A DNA stretch of 64,000 bases, taken from contig NZ_JAJQJU010000001.1 in the NCBI RefSeq assembly GCF_022828365.1, forward strand, positions 248,001-312,000, written 5' to 3'. How positions within the stretch are numbered: the first letter of the stretch is position 1; every line of letters begins with the position of its first letter. The notes under the pieces were generated by a model, which saw only the letters and a program-made list of their open reading frames with translations, ran no database searches and was not told where the DNA came from. The translations under genes were made by a program, and so were the position numbers. This DNA is from Candidatus Nanosynbacter sp. TM7-087. GTDB taxonomy: Bacteria > Patescibacteriota > Saccharimonadia > Saccharimonadales > Saccharimonadaceae. Shown piece after piece: positions 1 through 9,333 of the stretch.

Positions 1-2078
<2,078 letters not shown>

Positions 2079-2080
2079 TC

Positions 2081-2506
2081 ATGAAATTGTCATTAGTCAC
2101 ACTTATCGGTACGAAGGTTGACGAAGAAGTTTATTCGGTGTCAATTCCAACTACTGACGGCGAAATATCCGTTTTCCCAAGCCATGAGCCGCTAGTGACG
2201 ATTGCACGGGACGGCGTGATTACTGTGCGTCGACATAAAGAAGATTCCGATAATCAGTTGGAATATTTCGCAATCTCTGGTGGCGTGGTAAAAATTGATT
2301 ATTCGTCGGTGCAAATTCTGGTTGATGAAGCTGATCACGGTGACGACATCATCGAGGCGGAAACTCAGAAGGCTCTGGAGCGTGCTATCAAGGCGCGTGA
2401 TGAGGCTGGCGATCAAGTTGAGCGCGAGAAAGCCAAGCAACTTATCGACCGTCATATGGTGCGATTGAAGGTTGCTGATCTTCATAGACGTAAGCGACGA
2501 CGCTAA
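2081..2506 (+). CDS. atpC: ATP synthase epsilon subunit
   Basis: A 141-aa protein starting 2 nt after the atpD stop. The N-terminal beta-sandwich has the typical pattern of MKLSLVTLIG, DGEISVFPSHEPLVT and then FAISGGVVKI. A two-helix C-terminal domain follows, rich in Glu, Arg and Lys. The subunit belongs to the F1 central stalk and usually acts as a brake on ATP hydrolysis. It is the last gene of the atp operon; a 7-bp hairpin follows at 2530-2550. Confidence 0.95.
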   Translation: MKLSLVTLIGTKVDEEVYSVSIPTTDGEISVFPSHEPLVTIARDGVITVRRHKEDSDNQLEYFAISGGVVKIDYSSVQILVDEADHGDDIIEAETQKALERAIKARDEAGDQVEREKAKQLIDRHMVRLKVADLHRRKRRR

Positions 2507-2529
2507 TTATATATCGGCAATGCTACGAA

Positions 2530-2550
2530 GGAGCCTGATTGTTAGGCTCC
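2530..2550. terminator. Hairpin between convergent atpC and kinase-like gene
   Basis: A 7-bp perfect stem (GGAGCCT/AGGCTCC) with a 7-nt loop lies between two convergent genes and overlaps the stop codon of the minus-strand gene. No clear T-run follows on either strand, so termination is likely but not certain. Confidence 0.4.
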
Positions 2551-3417
2551 TCGTGCTATGTCTTGCTTGAGATCCTCGATTGACACTTGCGCAATATCGA
2601 CAGTGTCATAGGAATATAGATTAGGAATATCCTCTTCGTATGGCTTAATAAAATGCTCGATAATAAGTTCTGGGTCTAACATCCGCTGACCGTCGTAATT
2701 GTATTGACCACTCATTGAATAGGCGCAACTCCCAACGTCTCGCACGAACCTAGCGATTTTTGCCGAGTCTTTATTGGTTTGCTGAAATGTTTCAGTATCA
2801 ATGCACCACGGTTCAGTGTTGATAGTAAATGCAAAGTTTTTTATTTGCGCGTCATTCATTGTATACGGTTTTTCTAGGCTGTGAAAATAGTGCATAGTGG
2901 CGAATGCAGTACGAGCGATAAGCCGTGCTTTTTCTTCAGGTAGCATAGTTTCGCGGTATTCGTCGACTAGACTGTCGCAGCTCCGCACGCCTTGTATAAA
3001 ATCGGTAATCACTGCCACTTCTCCATTCTCGAGGCGGATAACGCCTTTCGGCTCGAAGGTGCGAATTGCTTGAGGGTGCTCTAGGCTATTGATATCTCGC
3101 ATTGTATCAATATCTTTCAATGCTGCGCGCGGTGTAAGATATGGCTTGATTGCCCAAGGTTGGGTTGCGAGAGGTACGCCCGAGCAGTATGATGTTGCAT
3201 CATAAAACCCAACTTCATTGATGCTATTGCGGCGACCTTCTGAGTAATCGTCGCGAGGATCTAACCCTATGTAAAGATAATCTAATGGCACACCTAACCG
3301 GTCGGTGCCAAATAATGCAATATCTCCTGGATATAGTTGATCTACTTGTTTCCGCAAATCTCTCGTATCATCAATAGCGATTGGTGTTATAGATAAATAT
3401 CTTTCGAGCTGACGCAT
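2542..3417 (-). CDS. Kinase-like-fold protein of unknown function
   Basis: A 291-aa soluble protein I do not recognise by name. The stretch near residues 185-222 (MHYFHSLEKPY, MNDAQIKNF, then WCIDTETF) resembles the catalytic loop and metal-binding motif of small-molecule or LPS-type kinases (HxDxxxxN, then IDFE). An Asp, an Asn and a second Asp are present at the expected spacings, but no glycine-rich ATP loop is obvious. It may be a divergent kinase or a pseudokinase. The gene is convergent with atpC. A TATAAA element lies 7 nt before the ATG, so the mRNA is probably leaderless. Confidence 0.6.
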   Translation of the reverse strand: MRQLERYLSITPIAIDDTRDLRKQVDQLYPGDIALFGTDRLGVPLDYLYIGLDPRDDYSEGRRNSINEVGFYDATSYCSGVPLATQPWAIKPYLTPRAALKDIDTMRDINSLEHPQAIRTFEPKGVIRLENGEVAVITDFIQGVRSCDSLVDEYRETMLPEEKARLIARTAFATMHYFHSLEKPYTMNDAQIKNFAFTINTEPWCIDTETFQQTNKDSAKIARFVRDVGSCAYSMSGQYNYDGQRMLDPELIIEHFIKPYEEDIPNLYSYDTVDIAQVSIEDLKQDIARGA

Positions 3418-3424
3418 AAACTAT

Positions 3425-3453
3425 TTTATATCACAAATCACGGATATTTGCAA
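3425..3453 (-). promoter_or_regulatory. Promoter of leaderless kinase-like gene
   Basis: On the minus strand TTGCAA (3448-3453), a 17-nt spacer and TATAAA (3425-3430) end 7 nt before the ATG at 3417. The start of transcription should fall on or next to the start codon. Confidence 0.55.
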
Positions 3454-4393
3454 TAGCTAGGCGGACTTCGTCGGTTGTCGTAGTGTGCATCAATTTCTCC
3501 CGAAGCTCCTTTGCACCATCAAAATCGCGAATATAAATCTTGAAAAAACGTTTTAGAGTTTCAAAAGGTCGCCCTAAAATCGGCTGGTAAGAATCAAATA
3601 AATCCAAGTGATAATTAAGAAGCGTCAATAGTTCTTCTTTATGATTGTCGTCTGTGTCAGTTTTCGATTCGCGGAAGCAAAACGGATCACTGAAAACGCC
3701 TCGCCCAATCATAATTCCATTCACGCCGGGATGCTTTCTGGCAATTTCCAAGCCATGTTCTCGGTCGCGAATGTCGCCGTTGATAGTCAAAAGAGTTTGT
3801 GGGGCAATTTCATCGCGCAGTTTAACAATCTCGTCAATCAATTCATAATGCGCCGCAACTTTGCTCATCTCTTTTTTTGTACGCAGATGAATCGTCAAGT
3901 TCACGATGTCTTGCTTGAGAATGACCGTAAGCCACTCGCGCCATTCATCGACGTAAGTATATCCCAGCCGAGTTTTTACACTAACAGGCAATCCAGATTT
4001 TTTGGCGGCGTCAATTGCAGCTATCGCTATGTCGGGTCGACGAATCAGAGCCGCACCACCGCTTTTAATGGCGGATTTGGCGGGACAACCCATATTGATA
4101 TCAATTCCGTGAAAACCAAGTTCCGCGCAGTGCTTCGCGAAAGCTTCCATGTCCCCTGGCTCGCCGCCCCAGATTTGCGCAATCAGCGACTGTTCATCGT
4201 CGGTTTTAATTAGTCGCCCAGCTATGGCCTTATCGCCAGCGTGAACCCAGCCGGTAGCATTTGCGAACTCGGTGAAAAATATATCTGGCGCGCCAGCTTG
4301 TTTCACGACATGACGAAACACGACGTCAGTGACGGCTTCCATTGGTGCCAATATGAAAAATGGCTGTGGTAAATCATTCCAAAACGATGTCAT
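3431..4393 (-). CDS. dus: tRNA-dihydrouridine synthase
   Basis: A 320-aa flavoenzyme that reduces uridines in the D-loop of tRNA. The N-terminus FFILAPMEAVTDVVFRH is the FMN-binding start of the TIM barrel. GIDINMGCPAKSAIKSGGAAL carries the catalytic Cys, and VSVKTRLGY and INGDIRDREHG follow with the phosphate-binding GIMIGRGVF. I chose the ATG at 4393 (MTSFWNDLP). The same frame continues upstream for 80 codons, but that extension only translates a tRNA-like RNA element and a terminator. The neighbouring upstream unit encodes that RNA, a suggestive but unproven link. Confidence 0.93.
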   Translation of the reverse strand: MTSFWNDLPQPFFILAPMEAVTDVVFRHVVKQAGAPDIFFTEFANATGWVHAGDKAIAGRLIKTDDEQSLIAQIWGGEPGDMEAFAKHCAELGFHGIDINMGCPAKSAIKSGGAALIRRPDIAIAAIDAAKKSGLPVSVKTRLGYTYVDEWREWLTVILKQDIVNLTIHLRTKKEMSKVAAHYELIDEIVKLRDEIAPQTLLTINGDIRDREHGLEIARKHPGVNGIMIGRGVFSDPFCFRESKTDTDDNHKEELLTLLNYHLDLFDSYQPILGRPFETLKRFFKIYIRDFDGAKELREKLMHTTTTDEVRLAIANIRDL

Positions 4394-4422
4394 CTCTGTT
4401 ATTTTATCACAAAAAGGAGAAA

Positions 4423-4448
4423 ACCCTATCTCATCATCGAGATAGGGT
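4423..4448 (-). terminator. Intrinsic terminator of the 4423-5057 RNA locus
   Basis: A 10-bp perfect stem (ACCCTATCTC/GAGATAGGGT) with a 6-nt loop is followed on the minus strand by TTTTCTCCTTTTT. It ends the transcript that begins near 5022, just before dus. Confidence 0.85.
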
Positions 4449-4534
4449 GTGGGCGGACTCAAACGGTTCTGCTCGGAATCGTCCTCTGCGTTGAGGGTGA
4501 CTCTACGAGTGAATCTCGCGAGCCCAAGAATGGG

Positions 4535-4564
4535 GGGAAGCAAAACGCCTTTGTCTTGCTTCCC
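4535..4564 (-). other. 9-bp hairpin directly after the tRNA-like element
   Basis: GGGAAGCAA pairs with TTGCTTCCC around a 12-nt loop, beginning 2 nt after the discriminator base of the tRNA-like element. It is followed by C-rich rather than T-rich sequence, so it looks like a processing or stability hairpin rather than a terminator. Confidence 0.6.
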
Positions 4565-4566
4565 GG

Positions 4567-4637
4567 TGGACATGGAGGGAGTCGAACCCTCATCCTCTTT
4601 CTCATGCGAGATAGAGGGATTCCGATCTAACATGTCC
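4567..4637 (-). ncRNA. tRNA-like RNA element without an anticodon loop
   Basis: The minus strand forms a perfect 7-bp acceptor stem (GGACATG/CATGTCC) and a perfect 5-bp T-arm with a TTCGACT loop. The middle arm is 9 bp with one A-A mismatch, capped by a GCAT tetraloop instead of a 7-nt anticodon loop. The D region is reduced to a possible 3-bp stem. The 3' end reads A-CC-G, so CCA is not encoded, whereas all five ordinary tRNAs in this window encode CCA. The shape recalls the tRNA-like domain of tmRNA, but no pseudoknots or separate 5' half are present. Function unknown; it sits in one transcript with a 56-aa ORF, upstream of dus. Confidence 0.65.
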
Positions 4638-4763
4638 TTTGATTCTTTTCCGGACTACCGGCTGGGGAATCACGCCAGGAGCGGACGGACGCTCTTGTGC
4701 TAACGCTAAGTTAGCTTTTTCGTAGATTAAAATCTGCGACCGTCAGTTAGGATGGCTCAAAAT

Positions 4764-4934
4764 CTAGTTAGAAGACTTGAGCTCTCCCCTCTGGGCAGCT
4801 CGAGCATCGTCGCCCATCTTGCCGACATACTTGGCGGCTCGGTCATTCATGGCCTTTTGGCTGCTGTTTGCCGTACCATTCTGGACGGCTTCGGCAGCCT
4901 TACGGTATGCCTCCCGAGAGCGATCTTCAAACAT
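4764..4934 (-). CDS. Small hydrophilic protein of 56 aa, unknown function
   Basis: The ORF starts MFEDRSREAYRKAAEAV and ends AAQRGELKSSN. It is preceded by AAAGAGGTG with 6 nt to the ATG, a good ribosome binding site, and follows a consensus-like promoter. It is Ala, Arg, Lys and Glu rich and probably helical, with no signal peptide or cysteine. I do not recognise the family. Base composition is more GC-rich than the neighbours. It is the only ORF of a transcript that also contains a structured leader and a tRNA-like element. The start codon is supported by the ribosome binding site; the reality of the protein is inferred. Confidence 0.65.
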   Translation of the reverse strand: MFEDRSREAYRKAAEAVQNGTANSSQKAMNDRAAKYVGKMGDDARAAQRGELKSSN

Positions 4935-4960
4935 CGCCTTCACCTCTTTCCTAAAGAAAA

Positions 4961-5008
4961 GAGCTGACCTTATCTATGCTCCTGGAGAGCACGATATAGA
5001 ATCAGCTC
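4961..5008 (-). promoter_or_regulatory. Structured 5' leader of the 56-aa ORF
   Basis: GAGCTGA (5008-5002) pairs with TCAGCTC (4967-4961), enclosing a TGCTC/GAGCA inner stem. The 3' arm shares its CTC with a second possible hairpin, CTCTTT/AAAGAG, whose 3' arm overlaps the ribosome binding site. The two hairpins are mutually exclusive, as in translational switches. Confidence 0.55.
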
Positions 5009-5028
5009 TACCAACAAAAGCGTTTATT

Positions 5029-5057
5029 ATAATAACACTAATTATAAAAAAATGCAA
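5029..5057 (-). promoter_or_regulatory. Promoter of the 56-aa ORF/tRNA-like RNA unit
   Basis: TTGCAT (5052-5057), a 17-nt spacer and TATTAT (5029-5034) on the minus strand. Transcription would start near 5022, giving a leader of about 90 nt, unusual in this window where most lead genes have almost none. Confidence 0.65.
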
Positions 5058-5075
5058 CAATATACCAGAATATTT

Positions 5076-8000
5076 TTATATTTCGCCTGTTAACAGATCT
5101 TTTTCGAATTGTAGCATTCCCTTATAATCCGCCGAATACTCAGAAATATCCGGCAGATCTAACGTGGTGATTTTTCGCCAAATAATCTCAATCAGTTGCG
5201 TAAATTCAGTCAGCTCTTCTCTGGAGAATGTGTCTTCCAGGCTGAGAATATCGCCGGTCTTCACGTCTGGTTCGACAAATTGTAGTCGCCCGCCGGTAAA
5301 CGTGAAATTGCCATAATCGCGTGAATGCTCGACCAGTAGCTGATAGAACATCAATTGCTGACGATATTTATGAAGTTTGATTTTTTCGTAATCGGCCGAA
5401 CCTTTCCAAGAATGCGATGGCTTGCCAGTTTTATAATCTGTTACAAATATGGTTTTGTTTTGCTTGTCGATGTCGACGACGTCAAGTTTACCGGTCAATC
5501 TGGCGTTATCGATAATTACGCCTTGGTGTGAAAAGTCCAGTTCCGCCAAGTCCGTGTCGTGAAAATCTGAAGATTTGGCGTTTAAGAACGCAGTCAAAGC
5601 CGACTTTCCTTTGTCCAAGTACAATTGAAAATCGTCCGCCGGCAAATGCTGGCTCTCGAGGGATTTTTGGAAAAATTGGAGGATTTGTTCGGTGCTTGGC
5701 AATTGATGATCGGCGCTGAATGAGCAATGTGCTTGCTGAAGGCTGCTGTGAATCGCGGTTCCGTAAGCTGCGGCGGAATTTTTGGCGGATGGAAAATGAA
5801 GTAAATTGTTCAATAAGAAATTTTGCGGTCCGCCACGTGAAACGTCGAGGAAGTTATTCAAATGCGTCGCGGAAAGTTTGTATGTTTCGAGCGCTGGCGC
5901 CAATAAATCCTTTAATTCTGGAACGATTGGTGAAGTTAGTCGCGTCGTCCAATCGGTTTCAGCGAGTTCAATTTGTTCAGCTGGATCATCGCTGGTCGGA
6001 ATGATGGTCGGCGTGCAATTCGTCAAGAAACTGGCAATTATCGTGTCGCTGCCGGAATCGTTGGTTTGGGAATAAGTCATGGTCAATGTGGTTTTGGCGC
6101 GAGTCATCGCCACGAAAAACAACCGAAGCCGCTCGTCGTAAGTAGCGCCCGCTGGCTGAAGTTGGAGATTTGCGGGATATCGGATAGCTCGACTGCGCGT
6201 ACGGACTTTCTCGCCCCAAGCGCTGTCAATTGCCCCAATCACAAAAACGTGCGGAAATTCCAGACCTTTAGATTTATGAGCGGTCATCAAATTTATGGCG
6301 CCGCTGAGTGAACTTGCGTGCGTGCGAATTTGTGTTAAGCGAGTTTTTGTCGAAATATGCAAGTCAATAAACTCCAAAAAATCTTCCAGAGTTGGGTTTT
6401 TATCGGTGATTCGATCGCGAAGTTTTTGACGCAAAGTACGCAAACTTTCCAGGATTGTCAGATATGCTTCTGGGTTTTTATCTAGCTTTTCTGGCGAGAA
6501 ATAGAAATTGGCGAGAGAATTGACCTGAAGGTCGCCGCTTTCGTCATTAGTTAAGCCTAATAAATTGTCCAATTGCTCTTCCAGTGGTAGATTCGGCACG
6601 TCTTTGGCGCGCTCCAAAAGCCACTCCGCAAATTCCTTAAATACGCTATTCGCCAGCATACTTTCCAGCCATAATTGCCGATTTTTGTAAGCTTGAAGGC
6701 TCAATTTCCAGATGTCCAGTGCAGAAAATCCAAACGCTGGATGAGCCGTAATTTCCGGTAGTAGACTATTGGCAACGTCCAAATTATTCTGGCTAATCGC
6801 CACGACAGTTCGCGCTAATTTGTCCAGAATCTGAATTATATCTTGCTCCAAAATATCGTCGTGACGCTCGTAATTGACGAAAAGATTTTCCTTATAAAGA
6901 TGTGGAAGAATTTCAATGAGTTCTTTGTGGTGGCGCGCAATAATCGTGATGTTTTCTGGTTTCTCGCCATTTTTTATCAGCTCGGCAATTTGTTTGGCAA
7001 TTCCCGCTCGCTCTTCGCTAATAGACGAGAATTCTTGGATTTCGACTTTTGAGCCTTCGCTATTTGCGTGTGCGGTCAATTGTTTTGATAGTCCGTCAAT
7101 TGTGTTTTCCAATCGATCCGCGCCTTGGGTGATGACGTCCCGCGCTGAGGATAAAATGTTCTCGGCAGAACGATAATTGTCGGTCAAAACAATGATTTTT
7201 GGGTCGTGATAATGTTGACGGAAGCGCTGGATGTTGCCCACGTCTGCACCTTGGAAGCTGAAGATTGCTTGATCATCATCGCCGACCGCCATGATGTTTG
7301 GATTATCGTCATTCTCGCTGGTCAAATTGAACAGTAATCGTAATTGCGCCAAGTTCGTGTCTTGGAACTCGTCGACCATGATGAATTGGAATTGCTCTTG
7401 GAGATTTGCGCGCAGTTCTGGGTGAAATTCGCAGGCTTGAATAACGGATAAAATCATATCATCATAATCAAATAATGAACGCTCGGACAGAATATTTACG
7501 TATTTTTCGTAAACGTCAATTGCGGCAGATAATTTTTCTGCGGCGGTAAAATCTTTCAGGACAAATTCGCCATTGGCATTTTTTTCGCACCATTTATTTT
7601 TCCAGGCAGTCAGCGGCTTGGTTGAGTTTTCGTCAAGTGCTTCTTGGGTGGCGTGCACGATACTCAGCGCCAAAACGTTGGCGTATGGCGTGATTGAGGC
7701 TGGCAATTTTGAGTTTTTCTCGTCAGGGTTTTTGGCGGCTAAATTGGCAATTTTCTCAGCTATCGGCGCAAACATTTCAATTGTCTTTTTCGATATTTTG
7801 GCGGAAAATACTTGCTGAATATCTGGCGCAATTTCGGCGATTGTGTTTTGATTGTCTTCAATAATTGCCCGTAATTCTGACGGCGTTAAGCCACTTTGCT
7901 TGAACTCGGAAATAATGCGAATAAGGTCTTTAATATAAACGAATTCCCCGTTGTTTTTCGCGCTTAATGGATTCCGCCAATCAAGTTCTTCGAGTATTTC

Positions 8001-8372
8001 AGAGATAATTTGATATTGCGTCAATTCGTCAACTGGCTGAGCGTCGGCGCCACGGAAAAAATACTCGCGATGTTGATTGATGATTTCTGTGCCGAAACTG
8101 TGGAACGTGTGAATCGCAATTTTATACGCATCTTCACCGATAATCTGGCGGAGACGTTGGCGCATATTCGTGGCGCCGCTTTCAGTAAACGTCAAGCATA
8201 AAATACTGTTTGGCAAAGTGTCGGTCTGCCTTAGGATTTGGGCGGTGCGCATACTCAGAAGCTCGGTTTTCCCTGTCCCTGGCCCAGCAATTACCAAAAG
8301 CGATCCGTGAATATAGTCGACTGCTTGACGTTGATTATCGTTTAATTTAGCGTAACGAGTATTGAAATCCAT
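5076..8372 (-). CDS. UvrD/AddA-like helicase fused to RecB-type nuclease
   Basis: A 1098-aa superfamily 1 DNA helicase. A Walker A (AGPGTGKTE) lies near residue 30, then VDEFQDTN, VGDDDQAIFSFQGA, LTDNYRS, TAHKSKGLEF and FFVAMTRAKTTL, which are motifs I-VI in order. The last 230 residues carry a PD-(D/E)XK nuclease: GKLDVVDID, then VTDYKTGKPS, then YRQQLMFYQLL. It probably processes DNA ends in recombinational repair, as AddA or RecB do, but the nuclease sits in a single polypeptide and no addB-like partner is visible here. TAAAAT lies 6 nt before the ATG, suggesting a leaderless mRNA. Confidence 0.9.
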   Translation of the reverse strand: MDFNTRYAKLNDNQRQAVDYIHGSLLVIAGPGTGKTELLSMRTAQILRQTDTLPNSILCLTFTESGATNMRQRLRQIIGEDAYKIAIHTFHSFGTEIINQHREYFFRGADAQPVDELTQYQIISEILEELDWRNPLSAKNNGEFVYIKDLIRIISEFKQSGLTPSELRAIIEDNQNTIAEIAPDIQQVFSAKISKKTIEMFAPIAEKIANLAAKNPDEKNSKLPASITPYANVLALSIVHATQEALDENSTKPLTAWKNKWCEKNANGEFVLKDFTAAEKLSAAIDVYEKYVNILSERSLFDYDDMILSVIQACEFHPELRANLQEQFQFIMVDEFQDTNLAQLRLLFNLTSENDDNPNIMAVGDDDQAIFSFQGADVGNIQRFRQHYHDPKIIVLTDNYRSAENILSSARDVITQGADRLENTIDGLSKQLTAHANSEGSKVEIQEFSSISEERAGIAKQIAELIKNGEKPENITIIARHHKELIEILPHLYKENLFVNYERHDDILEQDIIQILDKLARTVVAISQNNLDVANSLLPEITAHPAFGFSALDIWKLSLQAYKNRQLWLESMLANSVFKEFAEWLLERAKDVPNLPLEEQLDNLLGLTNDESGDLQVNSLANFYFSPEKLDKNPEAYLTILESLRTLRQKLRDRITDKNPTLEDFLEFIDLHISTKTRLTQIRTHASSLSGAINLMTAHKSKGLEFPHVFVIGAIDSAWGEKVRTRSRAIRYPANLQLQPAGATYDERLRLFFVAMTRAKTTLTMTYSQTNDSGSDTIIASFLTNCTPTIIPTSDDPAEQIELAETDWTTRLTSPIVPELKDLLAPALETYKLSATHLNNFLDVSRGGPQNFLLNNLLHFPSAKNSAAAYGTAIHSSLQQAHCSFSADHQLPSTEQILQFFQKSLESQHLPADDFQLYLDKGKSALTAFLNAKSSDFHDTDLAELDFSHQGVIIDNARLTGKLDVVDIDKQNKTIFVTDYKTGKPSHSWKGSADYEKIKLHKYRQQLMFYQLLVEHSRDYGNFTFTGGRLQFVEPDVKTGDILSLEDTFSREELTEFTQLIEIIWRKITTLDLPDISEYSADYKGMLQFEKDLLTGEI

Positions 8373-8471
8373 AGTTTTATTTTACCATGCTGGCAGGCTT
8401 CAGAGCGCAATATCAAAATTGCTATTTACAAAATTCGCCCAAGGCTATAAATTTAGCATAAGGAGGATTAA

Positions 8472-8789
8472 ATGAAAAACTTAAAGAAGATAAGATTTAG
8501 TCATATATATATGTTTGTGCTGACGATTGCGTTGATTTTTCTGAGTTATCAAGTTTACTGGCTGAATGAAAAAGAATATCGAATATCAGTCCAGTCTTCC
8601 ATCGATTATCTTGAAAACGCCCAAAGCATTAAGCGACTTGAGTTTTGTGTTAATCATGCCATTAAAGATTGTACTGAAGAAAATGTCGCTGATTGGAATG
8701 AAAAACATCCAGAAGATGCGTTTAAGGGTAAAAGCCACTTGGACATTTCCCGTCAAGCAGTTGAATCGACCATGCAGGCTGGTTATTAG
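8472..8789 (+). CDS. Small single-pass membrane protein, unknown
   Basis: A 105-aa protein with AAGGAGG 6 nt before its ATG. A basic N-terminus (MKNLKKIRFSH) leads into one hydrophobic segment (IYMFVLTIALIFLSYQVYWL), then a hydrophilic, probably extracytoplasmic tail with two cysteines (EFCVNH and IKDCTE) that could form a disulfide. The type is either a membrane-anchored or an uncleaved secreted protein. I do not recognise the family. TATAAA lies upstream around 8445. Confidence 0.65.
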   Translation: MKNLKKIRFSHIYMFVLTIALIFLSYQVYWLNEKEYRISVQSSIDYLENAQSIKRLEFCVNHAIKDCTEENVADWNEKHPEDAFKGKSHLDISRQAVESTMQAGY

Positions 8790-8844
8790 ATTTTACATCT
8801 TTGCCATCTCGCGCACCTCATAAAAAAATGGTAAAATATTATCT

Positions 8845-9333
8845 ATGAATAAGGCGACGTACGACGAGCTGGCGCTGGAGCGAATTGCTAAGGAAAAATT
8901 TGGTTTTCCAATTGATGTTCAATCGATAATTTTGTGGCACGCCGATGTTAGTCGCACGGCTAAGGCGTCGGTGTTTTTGACGAATAAAAAGCAGCTAATG
9001 ATGTATTTGGAAGCGACTTCGCCGTTGATTTTATCTGACGTTAAAAAGATAATTTCACGAATGGGTATGCGGGCGGAATTATTCCTTCCGCCAAAAGGTC
9101 AGCCGCGATATTTTGAAGACATCGGCAAGCGCAAATTCCGCGAAGTTTTTCCTGGAAGAAAGCACGTTACGGATGAAGATTTGCATTTTTATAAAACTTT
9201 GGCGCCGTATAATCCCGCCTTGGTTTTGATTTCTGAAGTGAAAAATGGCGAGATATATCAATTTGATTCTGACGCGTACGGAAATTGGCGAGTTGGCGCA
9301 AGGTTCAGCTACAGAAGGATTCAAACGAGCTAA
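8845..9333 (+). CDS. Conserved-looking hypothetical protein upstream of P-type ATPase
   Basis: A 162-aa soluble protein (MNKATYDELALERIAKEKFGF) with no motif I recognise. The residues near position 50-60 (NKKQLMMYLEATSPLILSDV) suggest an alpha/beta fold. The stop codon TAA shares its last base with the ATG of the next gene, so the two are translationally coupled, and a link with the transporter is possible. TAAAAT lies 7 nt before the ATG (8832-8837), again implying a leaderless transcript. Confidence 0.7.
   Translation: MNKATYDELALERIAKEKFGFPIDVQSIILWHADVSRTAKASVFLTNKKQLMMYLEATSPLILSDVKKIISRMGMRAELFLPPKGQPRYFEDIGKRKFREVFPGRKHVTDEDLHFYKTLAPYNPALVLISEVKNGEIYQFDSDAYGNWRVGARFSYRRIQTS

Noticed and set aside
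4394..4633. 80-residue N-terminal extension of Dus
   Set aside because: The extra frame reads through the tRNA-like element and an intrinsic terminator (GSTPSM is the translation of a T-arm), and the Dus fold begins at the ATG at 4393.
4567..4637. tRNA-Met (CAT) gene
   Set aside because: CAT occurs at about the right position, but the surrounding bases pair into a 9-bp arm with a 4-nt loop, position 33 would be G, and there is no proper D-stem or encoded CCA.
4423..5057. A complete tmRNA (ssrA) gene on the minus strand
   Set aside because: The T-arm and acceptor resemble the tmRNA tRNA-like domain, and a GCTAAC...GTTAGC region can be read as an ALA-rich tag. But the acceptor's only partner lies 60 nt away, there is no GGxTTCGAC segment, and the 56-aa ORF is too long for a tag.
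9285..9332. TTG start for the P-type ATPase
   Set aside because: It lies inside the previous gene; the ATG at 9333 overlaps the stop as TAATG and gives the normal N-terminus.
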